Origin: Marmoricola sp. Leaf446
GTDB lineage: Bacteria; Actinomycetota; Actinomycetes; Propionibacteriales; Nocardioidaceae
DNA length: 64,000 nt
Reading direction: 5' to 3'
Assembly (NCBI RefSeq): GCF_001424755.1
Contig: NZ_LMRF01000001.1
Span: forward strand, 145,294 to 209,293
In this document: positions 16,253 to 24,270 of the stretch, piece by piece
How the letters are laid out: each line of letters begins with the position of its first letter
Position numbering within the stretch: the stretch's first letter is position 1
Notes under the pieces: model-generated
What the model was told of the DNA's origin: nothing
Database searches by the model: none
Seen by the model: the letters and a program-made list of their open reading frames with translations, nothing else
Program-made: the position numbers and the translations under genes

Positions 16253-17158
16253 ATGCGCATCTTCTTCACCGGCGGCAGCGGCAAGGCCGGCCGGCACGTG
16301 GCCCCGTTCCTCGCCGACCAGGGCCACCAGGTCACCAACGCCGACCTCGTCCCGCTCGACCACCCCGGGGTCGCCGACCTGCGGGTCGACCTGACCGACG
16401 CGGGGGAGACCTGGTCGGCCCTCGCCGGCATGGCGACCTTCGAGGAGCTCGAGCACACCGAGGAGCTGCGCTACGACGCGGTCGTGCACTTCGCCGCGGT
16501 GCCGCGGATCCTGCTCACCAGCGACGCAGCGACGTACGCCGCCAACGTGCTCAGCACCTACCACGTCCTCGAGGCCGCCACCCGGCTCGGCATCCCCAAG
16601 ATCGTCTTCGCCTCCTCCGAGACGACCTACGGCATCTGCTTCGCCCGCGGCGAGCGCAAGCCGCTCTACGTGCCCGTCGACGAGGAGCACCCGACGGTGC
16701 CCGAGGACGCCTACGCGATGTCCAAGGTCGCCGGCGAGGTCACCGCGCGGTCCTTCCAGGCCCGCACCGGCACCGACGTCTACGGCCTGCGGATCAACAA
16801 CGTCATCGAGCCCCACGAGTACGCCGAGATGTTCCCGCCCTTCCTCACCGACCCCGGCCGCCGGCGCCGCAACGTCTTCGCCTACATCGACACCCGCGAC
16901 CTGGGCCAGATGGTGCAGCGCTGCCTGGAGACCGACGGCCTCGGCTACCAGGTCTTCAACGTCGCCAACGCCGACATGTCCACCGCCGCCACCACCGACC
17001 AGGTCCGCGAGCAGTTCTACGACGGCGTCGAGCTGCGCCGCGAGCTGGGCCGCGACGAGACCTTCTACGCCATCGACAAGGCCCGTGAGCTGCTCGGCTT
17101 CGAGCCACAGCACTCCTGGCGCGACGTGCTGGACGACCCGGGCGCGCGCGAGGGCTGA
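16253..17158 (+). CDS. NAD-dependent epimerase/dehydratase (extended SDR)
   Basis: A 301-residue extended short-chain dehydrogenase. FFTGGSGKAGRHVAPFLADQG holds the GxxGxxG nucleotide-binding motif at the N-terminus. VVHFAAVPR follows, with FASSETTYGICF as the catalytic Ser region and YAMSK the Tyr-x3-Lys pair. Homologous proteins act on nucleotide sugars or uronates, but the substrate cannot be set. GGGTACGAC lies just before the ATG. It is downstream of arsC by 28 bp but has no obvious link to arsenic. Confidence 0.8.
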   Translation: MRIFFTGGSGKAGRHVAPFLADQGHQVTNADLVPLDHPGVADLRVDLTDAGETWSALAGMATFEELEHTEELRYDAVVHFAAVPRILLTSDAATYAANVLSTYHVLEAATRLGIPKIVFASSETTYGICFARGERKPLYVPVDEEHPTVPEDAYAMSKVAGEVTARSFQARTGTDVYGLRINNVIEPHEYAEMFPPFLTDPGRRRRNVFAYIDTRDLGQMVQRCLETDGLGYQVFNVANADMSTAATTDQVREQFYDGVELRRELGRDETFYAIDKARELLGFEPQHSWRDVLDDPGAREG

Positions 17159-17205
17159 CCGGATCGCCCGGCGGGCGTAGCGTGCCCGGCAGAGGGGGAC
17201 GACCG

Positions 17206-18117
17206 ATGCCGGGGACCCACGCGATCCGCACCCACGGGCTGGTCAAGCGGTTCGGCCGCGCGACCGCCCTCGACGGGCTCGACCTCGAGGTCGCGCACGG
17301 GGAGGTGCACGGCTTCCTGGGCCCCAACGGCGCCGGCAAGTCGACCGCGCTCAGGGTCCTGCTCGGGCTGCTCCGCGCCGACGCCGGCACCGCCGAGCTC
17401 CTGGGCGGCGACCCGTGGCGCGACGTGGTCGAGCTGCACCGTCGGCTCGCCTACGTGCCCGGCGACGTGGTGCTGTGGCCCTCGCTGACCGGCGGCGAGG
17501 CGATCGACCTGATCGGCAACCTGCGCGGCGGGCTGGACCGGACGCGTCGCGACGCCCTGGTCGAGCGCTTCGAGCTCGACCCGACCAAGCGGGGCCGGCA
17601 GTACTCCAAGGGCAACCGCCAGAAGGTCGCGATCGTCGCGGCGCTGGCCGCCGACGTCGAGCTGCTCGTGCTCGACGAGCCCACCTCCGGCCTGGACCCG
17701 CTGATGGAGGCGGCCTTCCAGGACGAGGTGACCCGGATGCGCGACGAGGGCCGCACCGTGCTGCTGTCCAGCCACATCCTCAGCGAGGTGCAGGCGCTCG
17801 CCGACCGGGTGAGCATCATCCGGCGCGGCCGGGTCGTGCAGACCGGCACGCTCGACGACCTGCGCGGTCAGACCCGGCTGGGCGTCGAGGCGGTGCTCGC
17901 CCGGCCGCCGGCCGACCCGCGGAGCCTGCCCGCGCTGGAGGACGTGGTGGTCGACGACCGCGGCCGGCTGCGCGCCACCGTCGCCCCCGGCGAGGTCGAC
18001 CGAGCCATGACCGCGCTGGTGGCGTGCGGCCTGCTCTCGCTCACCGTCTCGCCGGCCTCGCTGGAGGACCTCTTCCTCCGGCAGTACGGCGACGCGCAGG
18101 CCGGCGCCGGGGCGTGA
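17206..18117 (+). CDS. ABC exporter ATP-binding protein
   Basis: A 303-residue ATPase. Walker A is GPNGAGKST at residues 39-47, the signature is the variant YSKGNRQKV, and Walker B is LLVLDEPTSGLDP. The C-terminal 80 residues form the extra domain common in DrrA/CcmA-like exporters. AGAGGGGGA precedes ATG 17206; an earlier in-frame ATG at 17182 lacks a site. Its TGA overlaps the permease GTG by four bases. Confidence 0.9.
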   Translation: MPGTHAIRTHGLVKRFGRATALDGLDLEVAHGEVHGFLGPNGAGKSTALRVLLGLLRADAGTAELLGGDPWRDVVELHRRLAYVPGDVVLWPSLTGGEAIDLIGNLRGGLDRTRRDALVERFELDPTKRGRQYSKGNRQKVAIVAALAADVELLVLDEPTSGLDPLMEAAFQDEVTRMRDEGRTVLLSSHILSEVQALADRVSIIRRGRVVQTGTLDDLRGQTRLGVEAVLARPPADPRSLPALEDVVVDDRGRLRATVAPGEVDRAMTALVACGLLSLTVSPASLEDLFLRQYGDAQAGAGA

Positions 18118-19706
18118 GCGCCCGCCTGGCCGGGGTGGGCCCGCTGCTGCGGGTCTCGCTGCGCCAGGACGCCCTCCGCACGGTGCCCTGGGTGCTGCTG
18201 GTCTGCCTGCTGCCGGTCTCCTCGGTGGTGGCCTACGACCTGCTCTTCCCCGGGGCGGGCGACCGGGCCGCCCTGGCCGCCAGCATGGGCAGCAACCCGG
18301 CGCTGTCGCTGCTGCTCGGTCCGGCCCGCGACCTGTCCACGCCCGACGGCTTCGCCGGCTGGCGCTCGGGCCAGCTGGGTGCCCTGGTCGCGGGGCTGAT
18401 GACGGTCCTGGTCGTGGTGCGCCACACCCGCGCGCAGGAGGACTCCGGGCAGGCCGAGCTGCTGGCGTCCGGCGCGGTGGCGCGCGGGGCACGGCTCGCC
18501 ACCGCCCTCCTCGTCGCGGGGCTCGCCGCCGGCGTGGTGGGCGTGACCTGCGCGGTGGCGACCGTCGCCGCCGGGGGCGACGCGGCGTCGTCGTGGCTGC
18601 TCGCCGCGACCTTCACCGCGTCCGGGCTGGTGTTCGCCGGCGTCGCCGCCGTCACGGCCCAGGTGGCCTCCGACGCCCGCACCGCCACCGGTCTCGCGGT
18701 CGCCGTCCTGGGGCTGTCCTACGTGCTGCGCGGCTACCTCGACTCCTCGGGCGCCCCCGCCTGGACCACCTGGGTGACGCCGCTGGGCTGGCTGGAGGCG
18801 ACGCGGCCGGGGGCCGGCGACCGCCCGGCGCCGCTGCTGGTCGCCCTGGCCGCCGCGGCGGTGCTGGCCGGTGCCGCCTTCGCGCTGCAGGGCCGCCGCG
18901 ACTTCGGGCAGGGGTTGCTCGCCGCGCGCACCGGGCCGGCCGAGGCCGGGCTGGTGGGCTCGCCCTGGGGCCTGGCCGTCCGGCTGCACCGCGGCCCGGT
19001 GCTGGCGTGGGTGCTCGCCGTGGCCGGGCTCGGGCTCCTCTTCGGCAGCCTCACCGGGTCGGTGGGGGACCTCGTCGCCGAGAACCCCGCCATGGCGGCG
19101 CTGCTGGCCTCGGGAGCCGTCAGCGCCGGCGGGCTCGCCTTCGCCTTCGTGGTCACGATCCTGCAGGTGCTCGCGCTGCTGGCGGCCGTGGTCGGTGTCC
19201 AGGTCGCCCTGCGCGCGCACGCAGAGGAGGCCGCCCACCGGCTGGAGCCGCTGCTGGCGGCCGGCCTGCGCCGGCGTACGCACCTGGCCACGCACGCCGT
19301 GGTCGCCCTCGGCGCCCCCACGCTCGCCCTGCTGCTCGGGAGCGCGACGCTGGGGCTGGTCGCCCACCGCCAGGAGCCGGGTGTCGCGACGGGTGACGTG
19401 GTGCGGCAGGCCGCGGCGATGCTGCCGGCGGTGTGGCTGCTCGTCGGGCTCGCCCTCGCGGCGGTCGGCGCCGCCCCGCGACTGCGCCCGGTCGGCTGGC
19501 TGGGGGTGGTGGGGACCTTCGTCCTCACCGTCCTGGGCCCGACGCTCGACCTGCCCGGGTGGGTCCTCGACCTGAGCCCGCTGCGCCACGTGCCCGACGT
19601 GTCCGCGGCGAGCACCGCGTGGGGCGGGCCGGCATCCCTCGCCGCGGTCGCGGCGGTGCTCGTCGTGACGGCGTTCGTCGGGCTCGAGCGGCGCGACGTC
19701 GGCTGA
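18114..19706 (+). CDS. ABC-2 type exporter permease, two-unit (TetB/antibiotic-transporter-like)
   Basis: A 530-residue membrane protein with about 12 hydrophobic segments in two similar halves. Each half opens with a short amphipathic stretch (LLRVSLRQD and VRLHRGPVLAWVLAVAG). The size and halves fit the fused permeases paired with DrrA-like ATPases in actinobacteria, often annotated as antibiotic or polyketide exporters. Substrate unknown; no biosynthetic cluster adjoins. Confidence 0.85.
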   Translation: MSARLAGVGPLLRVSLRQDALRTVPWVLLVCLLPVSSVVAYDLLFPGAGDRAALAASMGSNPALSLLLGPARDLSTPDGFAGWRSGQLGALVAGLMTVLVVVRHTRAQEDSGQAELLASGAVARGARLATALLVAGLAAGVVGVTCAVATVAAGGDAASSWLLAATFTASGLVFAGVAAVTAQVASDARTATGLAVAVLGLSYVLRGYLDSSGAPAWTTWVTPLGWLEATRPGAGDRPAPLLVALAAAAVLAGAAFALQGRRDFGQGLLAARTGPAEAGLVGSPWGLAVRLHRGPVLAWVLAVAGLGLLFGSLTGSVGDLVAENPAMAALLASGAVSAGGLAFAFVVTILQVLALLAAVVGVQVALRAHAEEAAHRLEPLLAAGLRRRTHLATHAVVALGAPTLALLLGSATLGLVAHRQEPGVATGDVVRQAAAMLPAVWLLVGLALAAVGAAPRLRPVGWLGVVGTFVLTVLGPTLDLPGWVLDLSPLRHVPDVSAASTAWGGPASLAAVAAVLVVTAFVGLERRDVG

Positions 19707-19716
19707 GGGGGCGGCC

Positions 19717-20436
19717 TCAGGCGGGTGGGGCGATCCCCTGGCGGTGCTGCTCGATGACGTCGGCGGCGAGCTGGGAGAGCTTGACGTTCATCTGCTGGGA
19801 GAGCCGCGAGAGCACCCCGAACGCCTCGGCGTCGTCGAGGTCGTGGGTCTGCATCAGCAGGCCCAGCGCGGTGCCGATGGTGCGGTTGCTCTGCAGCCCG
19901 GCGCGCATCGTCTCGGCCTCCTCGCCCCGCTGCGCGGCCGTGACCGCGACCGACGCGAACGCCGCCAGCACCGCGGCCTGGGCCATCGCCTCCCCGTCGA
20001 GCGCGCCCGGGGTGCTGCTGAAGAGGTTGAGCGCCCCCACGTGCCGTCCACCCGTGCGGAGCCGGAAGCCGCCCATCCCGCGCACGGGCGTCTCGGCCAC
20101 CAGGCGGCTCGCCAGGGCCGGCCACCGGTTGGGCGCCGTGAGGTCGGCGCACAGGTGCAGGTCGGGCTCGTCGTCACGCAGCACGTCGAGGCACGGCCCG
20201 TCGCCGAGCTCGAGCTCGATGGCGTCGCCGCGACGGGCGACGTCGTCGGAGGCGGCGGCGGTGCGGCCGCGCCCGTCGGAGAGCAGCATCAGCGACGCGT
20301 GGTCGCAGCCGTCGACGACCTCGACGGCACCGCGGCAGAGCACCTCGTAGGTGTCGGCGACCGTGGCGGCCCGACCGACGGCCTCGGCGAGGCGCGTGAA
20401 GGAGTCGACCAGCTCCGGGGGGTAGTCGACGGTCAC
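19717..20436 (-). CDS. GAF and ANTAR domain RNA-binding regulator
   Basis: A 239-residue soluble regulator. A GAF domain spans about residues 15-155 (with GDGPCLDVLRDDEP and GALNLFSS). A C-terminal ANTAR domain follows from about 175, with AGLQSNRTIGTALGLLM and LSRLSQQMNVKLSQLAADVI. ANTAR domains bind paired hairpins in nascent mRNA and block termination; the GAF domain would sense a ligand or redox signal. GTG 20436 has AGGAG five bases upstream; GTG 20442 overlaps that site. A short hairpin lies in the leader. Confidence 0.88.
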   Translation of the reverse strand: MTVDYPPELVDSFTRLAEAVGRAATVADTYEVLCRGAVEVVDGCDHASLMLLSDGRGRTAAASDDVARRGDAIELELGDGPCLDVLRDDEPDLHLCADLTAPNRWPALASRLVAETPVRGMGGFRLRTGGRHVGALNLFSSTPGALDGEAMAQAAVLAAFASVAVTAAQRGEEAETMRAGLQSNRTIGTALGLLMQTHDLDDAEAFGVLSRLSQQMNVKLSQLAADVIEQHRQGIAPPA

Positions 20437-20451
20437 GCGCACTCCTCTCGC

Positions 20452-20474
20452 GTCGCCCGGGCACCCCGGGCGAC
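20452..20474 (-). promoter_or_regulatory. Leader hairpin of the ANTAR gene
   Basis: GTCGCCCGGG and CCCGGGCGAC form a perfect 10-bp stem with a three-base loop. It lies five bases upstream of the AGGAG site of the GAF-ANTAR gene. The small loop does not match the hexaloop that ANTAR domains recognise, so a role in self-regulation is only a guess. Confidence 0.5.
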
Positions 20475-20586
20475 ACCGGATCTTGTCACACCACGGCGTG
20501 GCGGACCGTCCGACCGGGTGTGAACGTGCCTGGAGTGGGCACCCGCTAGGTGGGCACAGATCGAGGTCTTCCTCGTCCCGAACCCC

Positions 20587-20624
20587 GACGCCTCCGTGGT
20601 GAAGCAGTCCGCCGCGGAGGCGTC
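20587..20624 (-). terminator. Hairpin at the end of the P450 gene
   Basis: GACGCCTCCG (20587-20596) pairs perfectly with CGGAGGCGTC (20615-20624) around an 18-base loop. The stem overlaps the P450 stop codon and is probably its terminator. Confidence 0.55.
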
Positions 20625-21978
20625 ACCCCGCCGTGACGTGCTGCGTCTGCAGCCGCGCGGGCAAGGCGCCCCACCCGCGCAGGATCCGGGTCGGCCGCCG
20701 CCGGGCCCCGGGCTCGAGCGCCAGGTCGGGGAAGCGGTCGAAGACCGCGCGCAGCCCGACCTCGCCCTCCATCCGCGCCAGCGCCGCCCCGAGGCAGTAG
20801 TGGCGGCCCGACGAGAACGACACGTGGTCGCCCGCGTTGGGCCGTGCGACGTCGAACACGTCGGGGTCGGTGAAGACCTCCGGGTCGCGGTTGGCCCCGG
20901 CCAGCAACGTGGTCACGACCGCGCCGCGGGGCACCCTCGTCCCGGCCAGCTCGGTGTCGCGCACGACCGTCCGGCCGGTCAGCAGCACCGGGGGGTCGTG
21001 CCGCAGCACCTCGTCGACGGCGTTGGACCACAGCGCGGGGTCGTCGCGGAGGGCCTGGAGCTGCTCGGGGTGCTCGTGCAGCAGCCAGATGCCGTTGCCG
21101 AGCAGGTTGACCGTGGTCTCGAAGCCGGCCGCCAGGACCAGCCCAGCGGTGGCCTTGAGCTCCGCGTCGTCGAGCCCCCGGCCCTCCTCGTCCCGCGCGG
21201 TGACGAGCTGGCTGAGGAGGTCGGCGCCGGGCGAGCGGCGTACGTCCTCGAGGTGGGTGTGCAGCCACCGCTCGAACTCTGTCAGCGAGGCCTCGACCTC
21301 GCGGAAGTGTCGCCACCCCAGGCCCAGGTCGAGGCTGGGGGCGGCGCCCTCGCCGAAGCGCAGCACCCGGTCGCGGTCGGCCGCCGGCACCCCGAGGATC
21401 TCGGCGATGACCGTCACCGGCAGCAGCGCGCAGTAGCGCTGCACCAGGTCGACGTGGTGGCCGGCGCGGGCGTCGGCCTCGAGCTCGTCGAGCAGCTCGG
21501 TGGCGATCTGCTCGGTGCGCTCGCGCAGCTGCTGCACCGCGCGGGCGCTGAAGACCCGGGTGACCAGCTTGCGGTAGCGGGTGTGGTCGGGCGGCTCGGT
21601 CACCAGCAGCGACGGCGGGGTCAGCGGGCCGATGGGCGCCCGACGGCCGGCCCACGTCGACAGCCGGCCGAGCGGGCCGGGGGCGGAGCCGATGTCGACG
21701 CCGGCGCGGACGTCGTTGCTGGTGAGCACCTCCTTCACCGTGGGCAGCGAGGCGGTGACGTAGGCGAACTGCGAGCGGTGCAGCGGGCCGTCGGCGCGCA
21801 CCTCCTCGAACAGCTCGAGCGGAGCGGCGTCGCTGGAGGCCGTCGCCTCGATGAGCCGGCCGTGCAGGTCGCCCCGCCTGGCCGACCCGCGGATCGCCCA
21901 GCGGGGGAGCGCGTGGCCCAGGCCCCACCGCAGCGTGGAGGCGACCTGTCCCTCGAGTCCTGCTCGTACGCCGCTCAT
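20623..21978 (-). CDS. Cytochrome P450
   Basis: A 451-residue soluble P450. The I-helix motif AGFETT is at 284-289, ExxR is EVLR at 323-326, and the heme-binding loop FSSGRHYCLG puts the thiolate ligand at Cys395. No redox partner gene is adjacent. It is transcribed divergently from a TetR regulator across a 66-bp region holding two palindromes, which suggests induction by its substrate or a related hydrophobic compound. Substrate unknown. Confidence 0.93.
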   Translation of the reverse strand: MSGVRAGLEGQVASTLRWGLGHALPRWAIRGSARRGDLHGRLIEATASSDAAPLELFEEVRADGPLHRSQFAYVTASLPTVKEVLTSNDVRAGVDIGSAPGPLGRLSTWAGRRAPIGPLTPPSLLVTEPPDHTRYRKLVTRVFSARAVQQLRERTEQIATELLDELEADARAGHHVDLVQRYCALLPVTVIAEILGVPAADRDRVLRFGEGAAPSLDLGLGWRHFREVEASLTEFERWLHTHLEDVRRSPGADLLSQLVTARDEEGRGLDDAELKATAGLVLAAGFETTVNLLGNGIWLLHEHPEQLQALRDDPALWSNAVDEVLRHDPPVLLTGRTVVRDTELAGTRVPRGAVVTTLLAGANRDPEVFTDPDVFDVARPNAGDHVSFSSGRHYCLGAALARMEGEVGLRAVFDRFPDLALEPGARRRPTRILRGWGALPARLQTQHVTAG

Positions 21979-22002
21979 GTCGGGTCCCGTCCTCGTCTGC
22001 TC

Positions 22003-22037
22003 GATACCGCTCGGTATCCAATACCTTCCGGTATCGT
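22003..22037. promoter_or_regulatory. Paired TetR operators between P450 and tetR
   Basis: GATACCG-CT-CGGTATC (22003-22018) is a perfect palindrome. A second, related one, ATACC-TTCC-GGTAT (22021-22034), begins two bases later. TATCGT (22032-22037) overlaps the second and is the likely -10 of tetR, seven bases before its GTG. Binding would control both divergent genes. Confidence 0.75.
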
Positions 22038-22044
22038 GCCGCCC

Positions 22045-22659
22045 GTGTCAACCGTCGGTCCAGGTCGTCGCCCTCCCCGGGAGGAGGTACGCCGCGCGCT
22101 GCTCGACGCCGCCGCGCAGGTCTTCGCCCGGCAGGGGGTCGACGGGGCCAGCGTCGGCGACGTCGCCGCCGCCGCGGGCTTCACCAAGGGCGCCGTCTAC
22201 TCCAACTTCGGCAGCAAGGACGACCTGGTCGCCGCGCTCGTCGAGGACAAGGTCTCGGCCTACCTCGAGCTCGGCCTGGCTGCGGTCAGCGACACCGACG
22301 CCTCGCTCGGCGACAAGGCCCGCGCGCTCGGCGACCGCCTCACCCGCGCCGCCGACGAGCAGCGCGACTGGCAGCTGCTCTTCCTCGAGCTGTGGCAGCG
22401 GGCGGTGCGCAGCGGGGCGACCGGCGGTGCCTTCGTCGACCGTCGCCGCGAGCTGCACGCCGCGGTCACCGACGCCGTGACCGCCCACCTCGACCGGGCC
22501 GGGGTGGCTCCGCCGCTCCCGGCGGCCGAGCTGGCCACGCTGCTGATGGCGCTGTCCAACGGGTTGGCGCTGGAGCGGCAGATCGACCCTGCCGGCGTCC
22601 CCGACGACCTGTTCGGGCGGGTGCTCGCGCTCGTGGTGGGCGACCCGGGCGCCTCGTGA
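22045..22659 (+). CDS. TetR-family repressor, probable regulator of the P450
   Basis: A 204-residue regulator. The DNA-binding part is near residues 14-60: LLDAAAQVFARQGVDGASV, then DVAAAAGFTKGAVYSNFGSKDDL with the recognition helix. The remaining 140 residues are the ligand domain. GTG 22045 has no ribosome-binding site but lies seven bases after a -10 box, so the transcript is probably leaderless. The divergent layout and the twin palindromes suggest it controls itself and the P450. Confidence 0.9.
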   Translation: MSTVGPGRRPPREEVRRALLDAAAQVFARQGVDGASVGDVAAAAGFTKGAVYSNFGSKDDLVAALVEDKVSAYLELGLAAVSDTDASLGDKARALGDRLTRAADEQRDWQLLFLELWQRAVRSGATGGAFVDRRRELHAAVTDAVTAHLDRAGVAPPLPAAELATLLMALSNGLALERQIDPAGVPDDLFGRVLALVVGDPGAS

Positions 22660-22669
22660 GCCTTCACAT

Positions 22670-22696
22670 TTGAAGTTTCAACCGATGCGTTAGGAT
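22670..22696 (+). promoter_or_regulatory. marR promoter and palindrome
   Basis: TTGAA-GT-TTCAA (22670-22681) is a palindrome that overlaps the likely -35 region. TAGGAT (22691-22696) is a -10 box ending six bases before the marR ATG, implying a leaderless, self-repressed transcript. Confidence 0.6.
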
Positions 22697-22702
22697 GGCG
22701 CC

Positions 22703-23188
22703 ATGGCTGGACCGCGGTGGCTCGACGACGAGCAGCAGGCCGCCTGGCGCGCCTACCTGTTCGCGACCCAGGCGATGCAGTCGTCCTTCGATCGCCAGCT
22801 GACGCGCGACGCCGGCATGCCGCACAGCGTCTACCTCGTGCTGGCGATGCTGAGCGAGGCGCCCGACCGCACCCTGTCGATGGGCGTGCTGGCCGAGATG
22901 GTGCGGTCCTCGCCGAGCCGCCTCTCCCACGCCGTGGCCAAGCTGGAGTCGCAGGGCTGGGTGACCCGGGCCCGGCGCCCCGACAACGCCCGCGTCGTCG
23001 TCGCCACGCTCACCGACGCCGGCTTCGCCCGGGTCGAGGAGGTCGCCCCGCTGCACGTCGAGCACGTCCAGCAGGTCCTCTTCGACCGGCTGAGCCGCGA
23101 GCAGGTCACCCAGCTGCGCGAGATCTTCGAGACGGTGGGCGGACCGCTCGCCGAGGAGACCTCGGTCCCGCCGCCGGTGTGCGACTGA
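22703..23188 (+). CDS. MarR-family transcriptional regulator
   Basis: A 161-residue winged-helix regulator. LAMLSEAPDRTLSMGVLAEM and SSPSRLSHAVAKLESQGWV form the helix-turn-helix, and ARRPDNARVVVATLTDAG is the wing with its conserved Asp-x-Arg. The protein would act as a dimer. Adjoining genes are azlD (convergent) and the TetR gene; none is an obvious target other than itself. Confidence 0.88.
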   Translation: MAGPRWLDDEQQAAWRAYLFATQAMQSSFDRQLTRDAGMPHSVYLVLAMLSEAPDRTLSMGVLAEMVRSSPSRLSHAVAKLESQGWVTRARRPDNARVVVATLTDAGFARVEEVAPLHVEHVQQVLFDRLSREQVTQLREIFETVGGPLAEETSVPPPVCD

Positions 23189-23198
23189 GCGGGTCCGC

Positions 23199-23510
23199 TC
23201 AGGTCACCAGCCGCAGCAGTGCCGTCACGGCGACGGCCACCGCGAAGACGACCAGGACACCCTGCCGCAGCAGCAGCGCGACCAGGGCGGCGGCCATCCC
23301 GGCCAGGGCCCGCCAGTCCGCGCCGTAGCGGCCTCCGTCGTCGAGCAGCTCCACCACGACCAGCCCCGCGAGCATCGCCACCGGGAGCAGGCCCGCCACC
23401 CGGCGTACGACGGGGTGGTCGAGGACCGACTCCGGCAGCGCCACCCCGGCCAGCTTGAGCAGGTAGCAGCCGAGCGCGGCCACGACGACGCCGACCCAGA
23501 GCCCCGTCAC
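23199..23510 (-). CDS. azlD: AzlD-family branched-chain amino acid exporter small subunit
   Basis: A 103-residue membrane protein with three to four hydrophobic segments, the normal size for AzlD. It starts with GTG 23510, overlapping the azlC stop by four bases. AzlCD pairs export branched-chain or other amino acids and their analogues. The hydrophobic segments include VTGLWVGVVVAALGCYLLKL at the start and GVLVVFAVAVAVTALLRLV at the end. Confidence 0.88.
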   Translation of the reverse strand: MTGLWVGVVVAALGCYLLKLAGVALPESVLDHPVVRRVAGLLPVAMLAGLVVVELLDDGGRYGADWRALAGMAAALVALLLRQGVLVVFAVAVAVTALLRLVT

Positions 23511-24199
23511 GTCCGTGCTCCCGGTCGGGCCAGGCCCAGCACCAGCGCGACCGCGGCGGCCGCCAGCACCGGGACGCCCGGCGGGGCGACGGGGACCAGC
23601 GCCAGCGCGACCGCGGCGCCGAGCAGCGCGGTCACCGGGGCGGTGCGCTCGCGCAGCTGCGGCCAGAGCAGGGCGAGGAAGACCGCCGGCGCCGCGACGT
23701 CGAGGCCGAGCGCCTGCAGGTCGACGCCCTGGCCGAGCAGCGCCCCGGCGAGGGTGCCGGCGTTCCACAGCGCGCACAGCAGCACGCCGGTCACCCAGAA
23801 CGCCCGGCGGCCCAGCGCCGGGTCGCGCTCGGCCACGGCCATCGCGGTGGTCTCGTCGATGACGAGGTGCGCGGTCAGCGGCCGTCGTACGCCGCGGGGC
23901 CGGACCAGCCGGCTCACCGGGATCCCGTAGAACGCGTTGCGGATCCCCAGCAGCAGCGCCGCCGACACCGCGGCGACGGCCGTCCCGCCCGCGGCGACCA
24001 CGCCGACGAAGGCGAACTGCGAGGCGCCGGTGAACATCAGCAGGCTCAGCAGCATCGTCTGGCCGAGGTCGACGCCGGACCCCGTGGACACGGCACCGAA
24101 GGTCGCGCCGAACGCCCCGGCGTACAGCGCGATGCCGGCGGCCGCCCGGTCGACCCGACGCCGGTCGGCGGCGCTGGGGCCGGGGGTCGGGTCGGGCAC
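23507..24199 (-). CDS. azlC: AzlC-family amino acid exporter large subunit
   Basis: A 230-residue membrane protein with the family signature SLLMFTGASQFAFVGVVAAGG followed by RNAFYGIPVS. Several further hydrophobic segments follow. It pairs with the overlapping azlD gene. The start is GTG 24199, 71 bp from the divergent YihY gene. Substrate probably branched-chain amino acids by homology; not proven. Confidence 0.9.
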   Translation of the reverse strand: MPDPTPGPSAADRRRVDRAAAGIALYAGAFGATFGAVSTGSGVDLGQTMLLSLLMFTGASQFAFVGVVAAGGTAVAAVSAALLLGIRNAFYGIPVSRLVRPRGVRRPLTAHLVIDETTAMAVAERDPALGRRAFWVTGVLLCALWNAGTLAGALLGQGVDLQALGLDVAAPAVFLALLWPQLRERTAPVTALLGAAVALALVPVAPPGVPVLAAAAVALVLGLARPGART

Positions 24200-24270
24200 G
24201 GGACCAGCCTCTCAGCGCGGCGCCGCCCGGCGGCACGGTCCCCGGGGTGCCCGCCGGTAGCGTTCGGCCC

